64,000 nucleotides of DNA. Source: Perilla frutescens. Taxonomy: Eukaryota > Streptophyta > Magnoliopsida > Lamiales > Lamiaceae. Of the stretch, positions 44,241 through 56,920 are shown piece after piece. Every line of letters begins with the position of its first letter. The stretch's first letter is position 1. The stretch spans positions 74,793,380 through 74,857,379 of the forward strand of contig BRKX01000002.1 of the NCBI GenBank assembly GCA_026008535.1, given 5' to 3'. A model generated the notes under the pieces. That model made no database searches, was not told the DNA's origin, and saw nothing but the letters and a program-made list of their open reading frames with translations. The position numbers and the translations under genes are program-made.

Positions 44241-46631
44241 ATGGGAATAGCAACACCAACACTCCCTCCGGTTACCTCTCACTCGAAAGTCTACAGTTCT
44301 CTCCAATTCCTCGACAGACAAAATCTCTCAAATTCTATGTCCCAAGATTATCATCAAGGTATCTTCAGTTTCTCGAATGGATTCGAGAGATCACAGCAAG
44401 AACAGCAGCAGCACCATATAGCCCAGCAGATCCGCCGTGATAAGCTCCGGGTCCAAGGCTTCGAGCCGCCGCCGCCGCCGCTGGTCGGCATGGAAGAAGA
44501 AGAATCCACCGGCCTCCCAGTATACGAGACGGCGGGTATGCTATCAGAAATGTTCAGTTTCCCAGCAGGCGGCGGCGCCACCGCCACCGAGCTGCTCGAG
44601 AGCCAGATACTACAGAGCTACCGCAACCCGAGGGGTGGAGCGGGCGGCGGCGCGGCGGCGGATTGGTTTTCTCAGCGGCAAGGGATGGTGGTGGGCGGAG
44701 ATTTAGGCGAATCCAAGAATCAGCAGCATCAGATTTCAAGCATTAATGCTGATTCAGCTGCAGCCATGCAGCTTTTTCTGATGAACCCGCAGCAGCAGCA
44801 GCAGCAGCGGTCGCCATCTCCCTCGCCTTCCTCTCATCCACCGCCTCAATCTACTTCCTCCACTCTCCACATGCTGATGCCACACCCCTCATCCTCCTCC
44901 TCCGCCCTCCACGCCTTGAGCAATGCGTCGGGCGGCGGGGGCGGCGGCGGCTTCGGCCAATTCACGTGGCTGCCCAACAGCGGCGGCGAGAGCAACCCTA
45001 GCGAAATCTCCGGAGTTGTGGAAGGGCAAGGGCTTTCGCTGTCGCTGTCGTCGTCGCTGCAGCATCTGGAGGCGGCGAAGGCCGAGGAGCTGAGGATGGG
45101 AGAAGGCAACATGCTGTTTTTCGGGCAAGGCGGCGGAGGGTCGGCTCCGGCGCAGTATCATCAGCTGAAGAATATCGGCGGCGGCCATAACCCCCAGTTG
45201 CATGTGGGGTTAACTTCATCTTCGTACGGGACGGTGAATATGCTGCGGAATTCCAAATACGCGAAGGCGGCGCAGGAGTTGTTGGAAGAGTTTTGTAGTG
45301 TTGGTAGGGGTCACTTCAAGAAAAACAAGCTCCGGAGGCCGAATAATCACGACGGAAACCCTACTTCCGCCGCCGCCGCCGGTAACTCTTCGTCTTCGTC
45401 CAAAGATAATCCTCCCTTATCCGCTGCTGACAGGCTTGAGCATCAGAGGAGAAAGGTCAAACTATTATCTATGCTTGACGAGGCACGTATTCTAATATCT
45501 CTCTCTCTCTAAACTCTAAACTATATTGCCATTACCCAATCATTGTTGCTTAGTTTAGTCCATTGTTTAAGAAATTAAACCACCGTGTGTGCGGAAAACT
45601 CCGGCAGGATTATTTTATTTTATTGCCGGCTGATGAAAGAGGCTGCCACGGAGCCCTTTTTTTTAATTCAAATAACGTAATTTTTTTAATACAAGCTCTC
45701 GATCAGCTCGTACCTAATTGCAATATTTTGGTGATAAAAAAAATAAAATAATATTAGTGGCGTGTAATTAGGGCAAACAGGAATTTCATTTCATTTGATT
45801 TACACGAACACGAGTGACCAACCACTCTCACGCCTCTTAAAAATATATGTTCCGACACCACTAAAAAACTGGTTTAATTAGTTTCCATCTGTCTTGGAAG
45901 GTGATAGTGAACTATCACACCAAATTTATTAATGTTGGGTGTATTTAATTAATATTTCTATTCAGTAACGAGCCTTGCTACTATACACTAGTATAGACGA
46001 GTTTTGTTTTTCCTCATTTTGTTCATTTCTTTTTTTGTAACTCAATATATATTAATTCAAACATGAATAGTTTCTAAAGAGATGGGTTTTGTTTGTCCTC
46101 ATTTTGTTCTTCTTTTTTTTTTTGTAATTCAAACATGAATAGTTAATTTGTACTACGTAGCCAGTATGTTGGGTATATATATGAAGAAAAGACAAATTAA
46201 TTAGGCATGCAATACAACAATATAATTATATATATAATGCTGCAGGTGGATCGGAGATACAACCATTACTGCGAGCAAATGCAGATGGTGGTGAACTCGT
46301 TCGACATGGTGATGGGGTTCGGCGCGGCGGTGCCGTACACATCGCTGGCGCAGAAGGCGATGTCGCGGCATTTCCGGTGCCTGAAAGACGCGATCGCCGC
46401 CCAGCTGAAGCACAGCTGCGAGCTGCTGGGGGAGAAAGACGCCGGAACCTCCGGCGTCACCAAGGGCGAGACGCCGCGGCTGAAGATGCTCGATCAGAGC
46501 CTCCGCCAGCAGCGAGCGTTCCACCAAATGGGGATGATGGAGCAGGAAGCTTGGCGGCCTCAGAGGGGTTTGCCAGAGCGATCGGTCAACATTTTGAGGG
46601 CTTGGCTTTTCGAGCATTTTCTGCATCCGTA

Positions 46632-46668
<37 letters not shown>

Positions 46669-46888
46669 GGTTAGGTTTAATCACGAAAGAAATGATTATT
46701 GCAGAATTCTATGATAAGACAATATTTGGATGCTCCTCACTGTTTCTACTTTTTCTTTTCTTTCTTCTCTTTTTTCTCCTTGTGATCATCGTTTAAAGAT
46801 ACTGCCGACGCAGTGTTTGATGTTGTCCCTTCACTGAAAAAGCTTCTAATTTTATTTTTGCATTCCCTTAGCTTTCATAACAACATTA

Positions 46889-46919
<31 letters not shown>

Positions 46920-47855
46920 CATGTATCCATCACAACATGGAAAGACTACTTATTAACAAAAGTACTCTATAGTTACTACATTTTTTCATGCAATTTCAGT
47001 GTCCATTACAGCCTAGGCTACGCCCTCTCTCTCTAGACTCTAGCTAGCTAGCTAGGATATATAAAAATATATCCTAATTCCTGGTGATATAAAAATATTA
47101 CACAGAAAAGGGTGTCATGGGAGGGCAGTAGGAATTCTTGCGTAACTTATACTAAAATACTACCATCACTAGATTTACACCTGCGCATTTTACAGACTAC
47201 ATAGTACAAAAGTGAATTAAGACATATTTATTTAATCTGTATAATTATTATTATAATGTGATGTATGAGACAGCATTTTGTGTGAGACAAAACACCATAG
47301 CTACATGTATGTACACTGAAAAGGAAAGCAGGGCGTGCAGCAGTCCGCTTTACTTCTGCCCCCTTCTCTGCACTATTGCTGCAACTGTTCTACTATACCA
47401 TCTCTCTCCTCTCTCTCTCTCTCTCTTAGATTGCCACGCCCATGCAGAAAAGAGAAAAAAAAAGATTTTTATTTTTATTTTTAAAAGGAGCTAGCTAGCT
47501 AGGTTGAATTGAAATAGAAGTAGTAGAAAGTAAGTAAGAAAAATAAACTATATATATTTGAATATGTATGGGGACATATACATATACATATATATATATA
47601 TATATGGGCGTGGGTTTGTCTGATTTAGGTAGCAACTCCGAATCTAATGTCCTTTTCTTTTTTGGTCTCTATCTCAGGTACCCAAGCGATGCTGATAAGC
47701 ATCTGTTGGCCCGACAGACTGGTCTATCAAGAAACCAGGTATATATATATTTCTTCTTCTTCTTCTTCTTCTTCAATCATTATATTAATTAATTAATTAT
47801 TAAAATGGGGGGTTTTTATTGGGTAAAAATGGAGATTTTCTTATTTTGTTGCGTA

Positions 47856-47896
<41 letters not shown>

Positions 47897-49260
47897 AGCG
47901 GTAAGTTATTCCTTCTTTACGTTGAAGAAAAGCCGAGGTTATTTTTTTGGGCACCTTTTTTATTGTTTCTTTGGATGCTTTTCCACAAAGACATAAATTC
48001 TGAAACAGAGAAAAAACCGCTGCCAATAGTAAGTGCAGTGTCAAGTACGTACACGAGAGTGAGACATGAAAGTTTGCAGCTTTCAATCTCTCTCTCTCTC
48101 TCTCTCTCTACATGATTTCTCTCTCTTACGTCCCAGCTAGCTAGCGTTTAATGTGGTTCAACAATTCATGCTCATAAATAACAGTACTGGAACAATATCG
48201 GATTTAAGGAAATATGTTATCTTGCTTTTTCTTCTCTTCTACTTATTCCTAAACATAAAAATGCAAAGCGATAATTAAACCGATCAATCCATGTTTTATA
48301 GAGGAATTATTGAAAGCATAAAAAGCATATGTAGCATAAAATTAAATAATATTTTCATGATATATGCATGTATGTATAGAAATAAATAATTAGGTATTTA
48401 ATAGCTAGCTAGGTATTATTATTGTTTGCGTTTGTCTTTTCGTGAGTTAATTAGATTGCTGGTGAATGCAGGTGTGTAAGTGTAATAGTAGCATCATTAA
48501 ATTCATAGTAGAGAATCATCATTAAAATCTATCTGCCTATTGAGAGTGCACAATCTTGCAGGATTCTCTGATTCAAATTTATGTCTCATCGATGGATCGA
48601 TCGAGATCATTTAATTTTGTGCAAAATAATGCATGTATGTATGTCTTCACATATACAAAATAAAGATATATGTGATGATATAGATACATTAATGGATTAA
48701 TTAGTATTATTAATGTTACGATGATAGATTTGGAATAGTAGATGAAACACGGTTGGTGCTCGTTTCAGGTATCGAACTGGTTCATTAATGCCAGGGTCCG
48801 GTTGTGGAAACCCATGGTGGAAGAGATGTACCAGCAAGAAGCCAAAGACGAGTCAGGCTGCAATGAGCAATTAGACCGGGACCAAAGCAGCGGCAGTGCA
48901 CAAACTCCAACGCCTAACGCTGCCACCACCACCACCATTTCCGCCACCTCCGCAATTACTCCTCCTCCGCCACCCAAGAGATCATCCGAAAACGCCACTG
49001 CCCAAGATAACGACCCTTCATACATCGCAGTTAATAGGCAGCAGCAGCAGCACTGCTTCACGGATAACCAAGCCACCAACACTGTTGCCATGGCCGCCGC
49101 CGCCGCCGGCGATCAACCTCATGATAATAATAATATTGGATCCACGCTCATAAGGTTTGGAACCAATTCCGGCGACGTTTCTCTCACTCTAGGCCTACGT
49201 CACGCCGGAAACTTGCCGGAGAAGAGTCCCTTCTCAGTTAGGGATTTTGGGGGCTGTTAA
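44241..49260 (+). CDS. BLH: BELL-type TALE homeodomain transcription factor, SAWTOOTH/BLH2-BLH4-like
   Basis: Four coding exons, 44241-45482, 46246-46628, 47678-47738 and 48769-49260, give 725 residues. Start MGIATPTLPP, then SMSQDYHQGIFSFSNGFERS and PVYETAGMLSEMF, are characteristic of BLH2/BLH4. The POX region has the SKY box (LRNSKYAKAAQELLEEF, about residue 335) and the BELL domain (HQRRKVKLLSMLDE then VDRRYNHYCEQMQ). The three-residue-loop homeodomain (about 518-585) includes HPYPSDADK and VSNWFINARVRLWKPMVEEMY. ZIBEL motifs GLSLSLSSSL and VSLTLGLRH flank the core. BELL proteins pair with KNOX proteins and control leaf margin and meristem genes in the nucleus; SAW1/SAW2 restrict KNOX in leaves. 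The first coding intron starts GAG|GCACGT, so GC-AG is needed to keep frame; the others are GT-AG. Poly-Gln, poly-Gly and poly-Pro tracts fill the N-terminal half. The gene ends in a leader-to-3'-UTR region rich in (CT)n. Confidence 0.94.
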
Positions 49261-49734
49261 TTAATTTAACGGTACTTAATAAGAAATTAAACCTTGTCGC
49301 TTTTCATAGTTTTTAATTTTTTTTTTCTCTCGTCTGAGCAGCAGTTGTTTTTGTTTTTCTTGTTCATCTTCTTCTCTCTCTCTCTCTCTCTCTCTCTCTT
49401 AGAGAAACACATAATGAGAATCGTAGAAACTAATGATAGCAAGGTTTACGAGGTTTATTATAATTGTATAGTTGAAAGTTTTGCAACTTTAATTTGTATT
49501 ATTAATTTCTCCTCCGTACTGGTATTTGTTTGATACGTACCTGCAAACCTTGTATTCCTATTTTAATGAAAAATATATGATCATATATATATATATATAT
49601 ATATTAGAGATATATATCTTCAATTCTGTATATTTCAATTACATTGTTGCCTCATTTCAATTTTCAAGAATCGAGCATGCAAGAGTCATAACTCATAATT
49701 AAGTATTAGAGAATATTATCTAAGTAATTTGTGG
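49261..49734. other. 3' flank of the BELL gene
   Basis: 3' UTR-like sequence with a (CT)n run at about 49375-49399 and an (AT)n run at 49584-49604. AATGAAAAATATATG near 49566 is a weak poly(A)-signal candidate. Confidence 0.4.
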
Positions 49735-50085
49735 TAGAGCCTCTAATCTCAATTTGTTTGTGTGTGTCAAATCTCAATCATTTTTTTCTTCAATTTTAAT
49801 TAATTCTAGTTTAGTATACATACTTCTACATTATTATTTAGGGTTTATAATTATTTTTAATATTTAATTTTCATTTTTTAGTTAATATAATTAGTTTCTG
49901 GGTTGATTATTCTAAAATTAGGGTATATAATTTTTTAAAATTTTAATTTTTAGAAATAAATATTAATTATGATTAGCTATAACATAATAAAATTCATTTT
50001 ATAAAAAAAAATATTATTAACGATATACAAATTTAATGTTGGCACACGATTGACACACACAAGTTAAAATTAGAGGATCTCTACT
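49735..50085 (+). mobile_element. MITE of the GATCCTCT-end family (copy 3)
   Basis: Left end GTAGAGCCTCTAATCTCAAT and right end (inverted) GTAGAGATCCTCTAATTTTAA. The interior matches the reverse complement of 37478-37866: TTTTTTTCTTCAATTTTAA, CTACATTATTATTTAGGG, TTTAATGTTGGCACACG. Confidence 0.6.
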
Positions 50086-50970
50086 CCATACATATACAAG
50101 CAAACGACAGAAGCAACAAAAACATTATTTAAAGTTGAAAAAAAAAAATTACTAATCACATTTCTGCTAGTCACAAAATATAAATCTAAATGAGAGTGGT
50201 ACAATAAATCTGCAGTCAAATTATTTAACGCAGGTGTTAATTAATTTAAGAGTGAAAGGCATATCCATCAAATGATCGAAGCATTAACTAAGGATATGTA
50301 ACATTATTTAATAAATAACTAGCACTTCATGTTACTACAGTGAAAATCCTGTACGGACTCCTATATATATATATATATCGTCACGGATGAATATTTATTA
50401 TTTTGCATCACAGATTATATATGCATGTATAAATAATTTCCTTTAGCAATAAATCATGAAGAATATTTAATTATTTGTAACTTGCACACATTTATATGTA
50501 TACCTATACATGTGCGCACTGTGACTATGTTAGGGGTCACAAAACTTGAGCCATTAAATTTGTTGTGTTCCTGGCATATATACATATATATACGATGACT
50601 ATATATATATATATATATTATTTATAATTGCGATATAATTCATAATAGCTGCATGCATTTAATTCTTTCATCATTTTATTGCTGTATAAGTTTGTAATTA
50701 TATCTTGAGGCAATATTTGAATAGAACATTTACTTTCAGATACACTAGGATATCATTCATGTATTGTCTCCAAATATATATATTTTTGATATTGTTCTTG
50801 AAATTAATCCACCCAATAGCTCTCTTTTCCTTTCTTTTCTTTTTTTGTTAAAAATTCATGTATGTACATGTAGTTTAGCAAAGATCCACGATCTTAAATA
50901 CAAACATGAACAAAAAGAGCAACTCTTTCAACAAATATGAATTCATGTTGTAATTAAGCTGTAATATATA
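50086..50970. other. Spacer, no gene seen
   Basis: AT-rich with (AT)n tracts at 50360-50377 and 50600-50618. No coding frame. Confidence 0.4.
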
Positions 50971-51290
50971 GAGTTAGAGTTTTTTTAAGGACAACAACTT
51001 AGAGATGACAAATTTATTGCGGGCCGAAATTTAAGGACATTAACATTTAAGTGTTGCATCTGTAGGCCAATTTTCAGCCCAAACGGGATACGGACGCAAC
51101 ATTTAAATGTTAATGTCCTAAAATTTCGGCCCGTTCGGGCTGAAAATTGGCCTCCGTAGCCTGTTCGGGCTGAAAATTGGCCTATGGACGCAATACTTAA
51201 ATGTTAATGTCCTTAAATTTCGGCCCGCAATAAATTTGTTCTCTTTTCCAAATCGGTCTAAGTTGTTGTCCTTAAAAAAACTCTAACTCA
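50971..51290. mobile_element. 320-bp foldback MITE with long near-identical arms
   Basis: The left arm starts GAGTTAGAGTTTTTTTAAGG and the right arm is its inverse (CCTTAAAAAAACTCTAACTC). Arms pair for more than 100 bp, including GCGGGCCGAAATTTAAGGAC. The flanks TAATATATA (50962-50970 and 51291-51299) are a perfect 9-bp duplication, fitting Mutator-type insertion, though the target is low-complexity. The centre has repeated GGGCTGAAAATTGGCC. Confidence 0.75.
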
Positions 51291-51437
51291 TAATATATAT
51301 ATAACTACATAAAATTATCGTATTTCATGCGGTGCATGTCTCACTCCAGCAATTCATTCATTATTTTAAAAATACAAACATTTACATAAACATACATAAC
51401 GATGATGGCGATCGATCACACTATATACACAAATTAA

Positions 51438-51440
<3 letters not shown>

Positions 51441-51488
<48 letters not shown>

Positions 51489-51517
51489 GTGTGTGTGTGT
51501 GTGTGCGCGCGCGCGCA
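51441..51517 (+). repeat. Compound (TA)n(TG)n(CG)n microsatellite
   Basis: (TA)n from 51441 to 51486, then (TG)n to about 51504, then (CG)n to about 51516. The alternating purine-pyrimidine TG/CG part is the class of sequence most prone to left-handed Z-DNA. Confidence 0.9.
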
Positions 51518-51567
51518 CTAATTATAACCAATAATATTGTAAGTTGTAATTGTAGAATTAAAAGATA

Positions 51568-51833
51568 CTCCCCCCGTTTCATAATATTTGTTGTTTTAGG
51601 AGTTTTATTTTGTGTCAAATTGTTTGTTGTTTTAGATATTTTCACACAATTTCTTCCAAGTTTAACCCTATAAATATATGGAGAGAGAAAATTTTACTAC
51701 TTTTTTAGGAAAATATAAGGAAATAAGATTTTATTTGATATAGAAGGAAGGAGTATATATATTAGTCCAAAAAATTAATTGTTAATTCTAGATTAAAATC
51801 ATAAAACAACAAACATTATGAAACTGGAGGGAC
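51568..51833. mobile_element. Stowaway-like MITE
   Basis: 266-bp element with ends CTCCCCCCGTTTCATAATAT and, inverted, GTCCCTCCAGTTTCATAATG, followed on both sides by TTTGTTGTTTTA. Flanked by TA on each side, as for Tc1/mariner-type Stowaway MITEs, whose ends typically read CTCCCTCCGT. No coding frame. Confidence 0.75.
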
Positions 51834-52643
51834 TACATATTAATTAGGTTAAGTCTTAGTAAGCTAGCTATTTTTTGGTGGAGAAAATGAAAGAGGGAAC
51901 TACTTTAATTAATTATCGTGTACAATATAAGTGAAGATATAGATAGCACACACACACACATATATATCCAAATTTGCTAAATAATTTAACCCGCAGTTAT
52001 TTACATATGTCTCTCCAACAACAGACAGTTACCTTAGACCTTACAAAACACATATATATTCAAAGCAACTATTACGTTTCACCAAATAAATTTGTTGCTG
52101 TATAACTTACAAACACTGTAAACAACTACAATTCTACCAGACATTAATAGTTTATATTATATATATATATATATATATTGCTGCTATTATACACTTCTGC
52201 CAAAATTTAATTTCAAACGGCTGCTCTAGGTCTTCATCTCTCACACTACAATATAATTTCTTCAATTCCTTTTTTCATGACATCTCTGTTTAGGTTTTCG
52301 AAATAAAATAAAACGAAAAGTTAAGCTATATATATATATATATATTCATGATCGAAAAGTATATCTATATATATATGATAAGAAAATGTCACCCCTCTCG
52401 GGATGTACTAGTAAATGTAGCAATAACTATTTACCTATATCTTTCATATTTTACTTAAGATCGACGACTGTAATTCATTTAATTCAAGGCGCTCACTACT
52501 CCGATCTTCAGTAATTCTGTGCGGTATCTCTTTTTGTATTTGTGGTTTATTGATTTGCGATATATGATATGAGGTACACTATCACATTAACTACCACACG
52601 GTTGTTGACCCTAAAATAAAACTGTCACATTCATTCACCAAGG

Positions 52644-52675
<32 letters not shown>

Positions 52676-54140
52676 CGATATTTCAGAAGAAATAAATTGC
52701 ACTATATAAATTTTGTACAATGACATCCATTCCAGCCATCCTATTATATATATATATATATATATATGATCAGGTGAGAACTCTTCCTCATGTACGTGGA
52801 ACCTAGAAGTACTCATGGATCACAACCACAAAATATTTTGAGATCTCAAATTAGAAGTTCAAATTCAACACAAAAGGGTGGTGACATACTAAATTAATAT
52901 GTTGAATTTTTTTTTAAAAAAAAAAAAGTGGGGCAGTTGTAAATATGATGAACTTCTAAAGTCAATGGGTTGTTATTGTCCATAATTTCTTTTAAAAGTT
53001 ACCTAAGCGTATATTTAACAAATTTTAAAGAAAATTTAAACAATCATATTTTTTTTTTTCTAATCTGATTTACGCTAATATGTAAAATTAAAGCTCTTAT
53101 CATACTCTTTCATTAAAGATCCATATTGCATATTTTATTCGAACAAAAAAAAATTTGTCCATAATAGCATGAAATTAAACAATTCTCATACTAACATAAT
53201 AAAATACTCATAATAGTATGAAAATAAACTTATAATACCATGCATGGAAAAAATACACATGACAACATGAAAAAAATACTCATAAAATTAACATATAAAT
53301 TTACTTCTAATAGTATTTGTGTTGTTCATACATTTGAGCGTGGTCATACGTTCGTATTAGTATTATATTTTCATTAATTTTAGTATGACAAAATTTATGA
53401 GAATAAGAAAAAGGACATGTAAATTTATTTCTAATAGCATATATATATTGTCCATTTGTCCGTCCATTTTAACATGATTATATGCTCATAATAGCATACA
53501 TACATATATGTATATATATCCATTTTGACATTATATTGCTTTCACTTTAGTATGACAGAATTGCATGAGAATAAAAAAAACACGACAATTGTTGAATTAA
53601 AATTAAAATTGTAAGATATTACAAAATTATCACCCCTCCTTAAAATTTATTATATAAAATAGTTCACCCTAAATAAAACTCTACTTAAATATTTGAATAT
53701 ATATAAGCAAAACATATAGAGTAAAGTGCGATGTTAAATTTGGAGTGATGCATGGTGTGCAGGGATACGTACTCTATATCTATGCTGAGACATGAGTGGG
53801 GAAAAAGAGGAAATGAAGCTAATCATAATTCTGATTGAAATGAAGTTTTGCAATAAATGTGTGACATATATATACATACATACATACATATATATATATA
53901 CATACATATATATATATATAAAATAAAATGCTAATTAATTTGTGTGGTGGGTCGATGTTGGACCATATATTAGAGTTGGACCAGCTAGTTAGCCTAGGGA
54001 TTCCCAGCACTTGAGAATGCTTTCCTTGTCCTTCTACATATCACAATTATTATTACTCATTTATTACAATTAACTTATGCCTACAAGAATGTCTAGATTG
54101 TGACCAAAATTATACATACCTGCCTTCTAGTTCTATATAA

Positions 54141-54173
<33 letters not shown>

Positions 54174-54250
54174 TCAAAAACAGCCATTAATTAGTAAGAT
54201 TTCAATCTACTGCAAATGCTGTTTTCCGAGAAGCATGGACCACTGGTAAT

Positions 54251-54291
<41 letters not shown>

Positions 54292-54748
54292 ATATAAGAC
54301 TAGAGATCTCTATACGTGAGGGTGAAATTTCATCAATCATAGAAAAATAAAAAGAAAAAAGAAAGAAATAAATGACTCAGCATTTAATATTTGTGGGTGG
54401 GCCCTTGATTAATAAGTTACAGGCCGTGAATGTGGGCCCTGATGTTGGGCTAGGAAGATTTGACAATTGATGCTCTTTGGGCCTGAAAGCCTTCTTCACC
54501 TTTTCTTCATCTAATTTTCTTATTTTACTTTGGTTTCCTCTATGTTTTTTTTTTTAAAGTTCGAACACTTCAAAACGAGTTAATTAAGTTAGTTATTTCA
54601 TGAGATGAAGTCAAGTTATGCTCATAGGCATTGTTTGTTCAAGGACTGCATCTTCTGTTTCACAATGGTATCTCATTTCTTATTCTAATTGTCAGATTGT
54701 TTTCACGTGTATTTTGAAATTTCATGAGAGAAACGTTAAAATATACAT
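51834..54748. other. Gene-free spacer with simple repeats
   Basis: (AT)n tracts at 52159-52178, 52328-52344 and 52743-52768; (TC)n at 52644-52670; (CA)n(TA)n at 54251-54291. Between 53180 and 53590 the words CATAATAGYATG and CTCATAATAG recur in degenerate form. No coding gene. Confidence 0.4.
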
Positions 54749-54859
54749 GGTGGCAATGAAATACTATGTTAGAATAGAGGATATCGTTTGATTTGTTCAA
54801 GTATGGTGGTAATGAAATACTATGTTAGAATAGAGGATGTCATTTGATATGTTCAAGTT
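54749..54859. repeat. 56-bp tandem duplication
   Basis: GGTGGYAATGAAATACTATG plus TTAGAATAGAGGAT, through GTTCAAGT, occurs twice with a 56-bp period and about 5 differences. Confidence 0.75.
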
Positions 54860-55093
54860 GGAGGAAAGGGAAAATTTTAGTTCGAGAAAAATGACAATGA
54901 TTTGAGTTCCCATCATTGCAAAATATATCTTGTTATAATTTTCGTGCTTTCCATTTCATCGTAAAATATGTCATGAATCAAAGAATTTGGTGGAAAGGTA
55001 ATGGTAAAACTAAAATAATAGACAAAAATACGTTAGTGATTGCTTACTAAATTTCAAAGGTATCAACAAAGATTGCATATTAATTGTGATACA

Positions 55094-55641
55094 TGTAGAT
55101 CTAGAAATCTGCAATTATCGATTTAGTCCGGAGTAACGGTCTATTTGTGAAATAGAAACAAGAAAACATCGTCAGAGCTAAAGACTGTCGGGAGGGTGAT
55201 GATCGTTGGGCCTCCGACACTCAAGTTAGGAAAGAAATGAAAGTAGAAAGCAATAAAACACGGAATAAATGAATAGAACGTGGGAACTTCATCGTGCAAT
55301 TAGATCATTAGTGAGAGATCGAACTGAAGGAAGTACGATGTTCCGTAAGTTTAAGGGTAGAGGGTAAAAAATCGTAGGTACGTATACGTAGTCGTCAAAT
55401 GAGGAGGAGGACCTCCTTTTATAGGTGGAGGTAGTAGTTAGGGTTCACGCGGATCGCGGAAGCAGTTGAAGTAACGTGTTGACTCCTCTGAACCCGTCAA
55501 TCCTTCCGGATAAGGCAGAATTGCAACGTTAATTCAAATTTAAAACTAAATTGTTATCTATTGGAAAATCGGTTGAATGACGACGTAAACGTTCAACCCC
55601 CTTAGGCCAGCGTAACGGGTTGACGAGAAATGGTCACTACA
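55094..55641 (-). mobile_element. Probable solo LTR (548 bp)
   Basis: On the minus strand it begins TGTAGTGACC and ends GATCTACA, with flanking ATACC and ATACA that could be a 5-bp target duplication with one mismatch. A TATA motif CTATAAAAGG lies at 55424-55415 on the minus strand. Downstream on that strand, CTAACTTGAGTGTCGGAGG (55234-55216) strongly resembles the R-U5 block of plant Ty3/Gypsy LTRs. It is GC-richer than its surroundings. No internal gag-pol or partner LTR is in the window. Confidence 0.55.
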
Positions 55642-56691
55642 ATACCATTAAATGACTAAGTTTCAATGTTAAAATGAAAATTCAAATTTTAAAAATTTGA
55701 GAATTAGTATTTGGATTACTAGTTTCAAATGTATTATCGACTTCACTAGCCAAACTTAAAAGCTCGATTGTTCATAAATTGAATTCAAACTCGACTCGTT
55801 TTTGTCAATTCGATAAATGAGTATTTTAAAATTAACTGTTGTCCATCAAATTTATTTCTGTAAATTAAATCGTAAATCTTAAAACTCCATATCTCAAAAA
55901 AGAAATTAATGATGTTTTAAGATGCAATTTCTCAATTAAAAAGAAATTAATTGAGGACCACATTGGAGGCAAAGACATTTAAAGCTGTGAAGATTGGATT
56001 TCAGTTTTATATATTTTGAATTTAATTTGTTGTCTGTAACACAAAAATCAAGGGCCATATTCAAATTCTGACATATTACAACACAGTTTCTTTCAACAAC
56101 ATTAAAGATGTTATCATCAATTCTAGATCTAGAGAAGTTGTTAGCTAGCCAGCCCACCTATATATGTGACTTTAATGAATTTTTTTCATTCACTTACTCA
56201 TATTTACTGCATAATAATATAGGTGAAGCGGTTAAATTTTGTCACACCCATCTACATAAATCCCTTTTTTTCTTATTAGCTGTTTGATTTTGTGTTAAAA
56301 AATCTAGTATTTATAAGATGTTGAATTTTATTGATACATTTTATTTTGAAATTAAGTGGTATTCATTCAGACTTCAGATGATTGATATGTATTAGTAGTG
56401 ACAAAATTGTAATTACGACTACAATATAAGAGTTTTTCCAAATAAGATCTTAAAAATAAAAAATAAAAACATGTAATCTAAACATCCTATTTTACAAAAG
56501 AAAACAACAAAAACATACAAACAAACAAAAATAATAAACAATAAACAAATAGCTTAAACTCCTAACATTTACTTTCGAAGCAATAATAACCGGATCTTTT
56601 TTTAAAAAAATAATTGGCAGAGCTTAAATAACTCTAAAGCATCTTGTAGATTGTTTACCACAAAATCTTATGTCACATTATTTAAGACTTA
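55642..56691. other. Spacer, no gene seen
   Basis: AT-rich sequence. A minus-strand 73-codon frame at 55936-56157 has no recognisable similarity. Confidence 0.4.
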
Positions 56692-56920
56692 ATCATATCT
56701 AATACCCCAATATTTACAATCTATGACAATTATACCTCAACTTATATGTAATAGTAATTTTACTCCGACATTTTATTTTTTCAATTGAATCAACTTTCTG
56801 TCGCTTGATAAAATTATGGAGAAAATAAAACGTTAGAATTAACATTGCTTTTAAATATGAGTTGGGTATAACTTTGATAAGTTACATATGTGGATATACT
56901 AAGTATAATTAGGCCTTATT
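56692..56920. mobile_element. Degenerate TIR element (MITE)
   Basis: The left end (CTTAATCATATCTAATACCC ... CAATTATACCTCAACTTAT) resembles the inverted right end (CTAATTATACTTAGTATATCC ... AAGTTATACCCAACTCAT). About 230 bp, with no target duplication seen. Confidence 0.4.
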
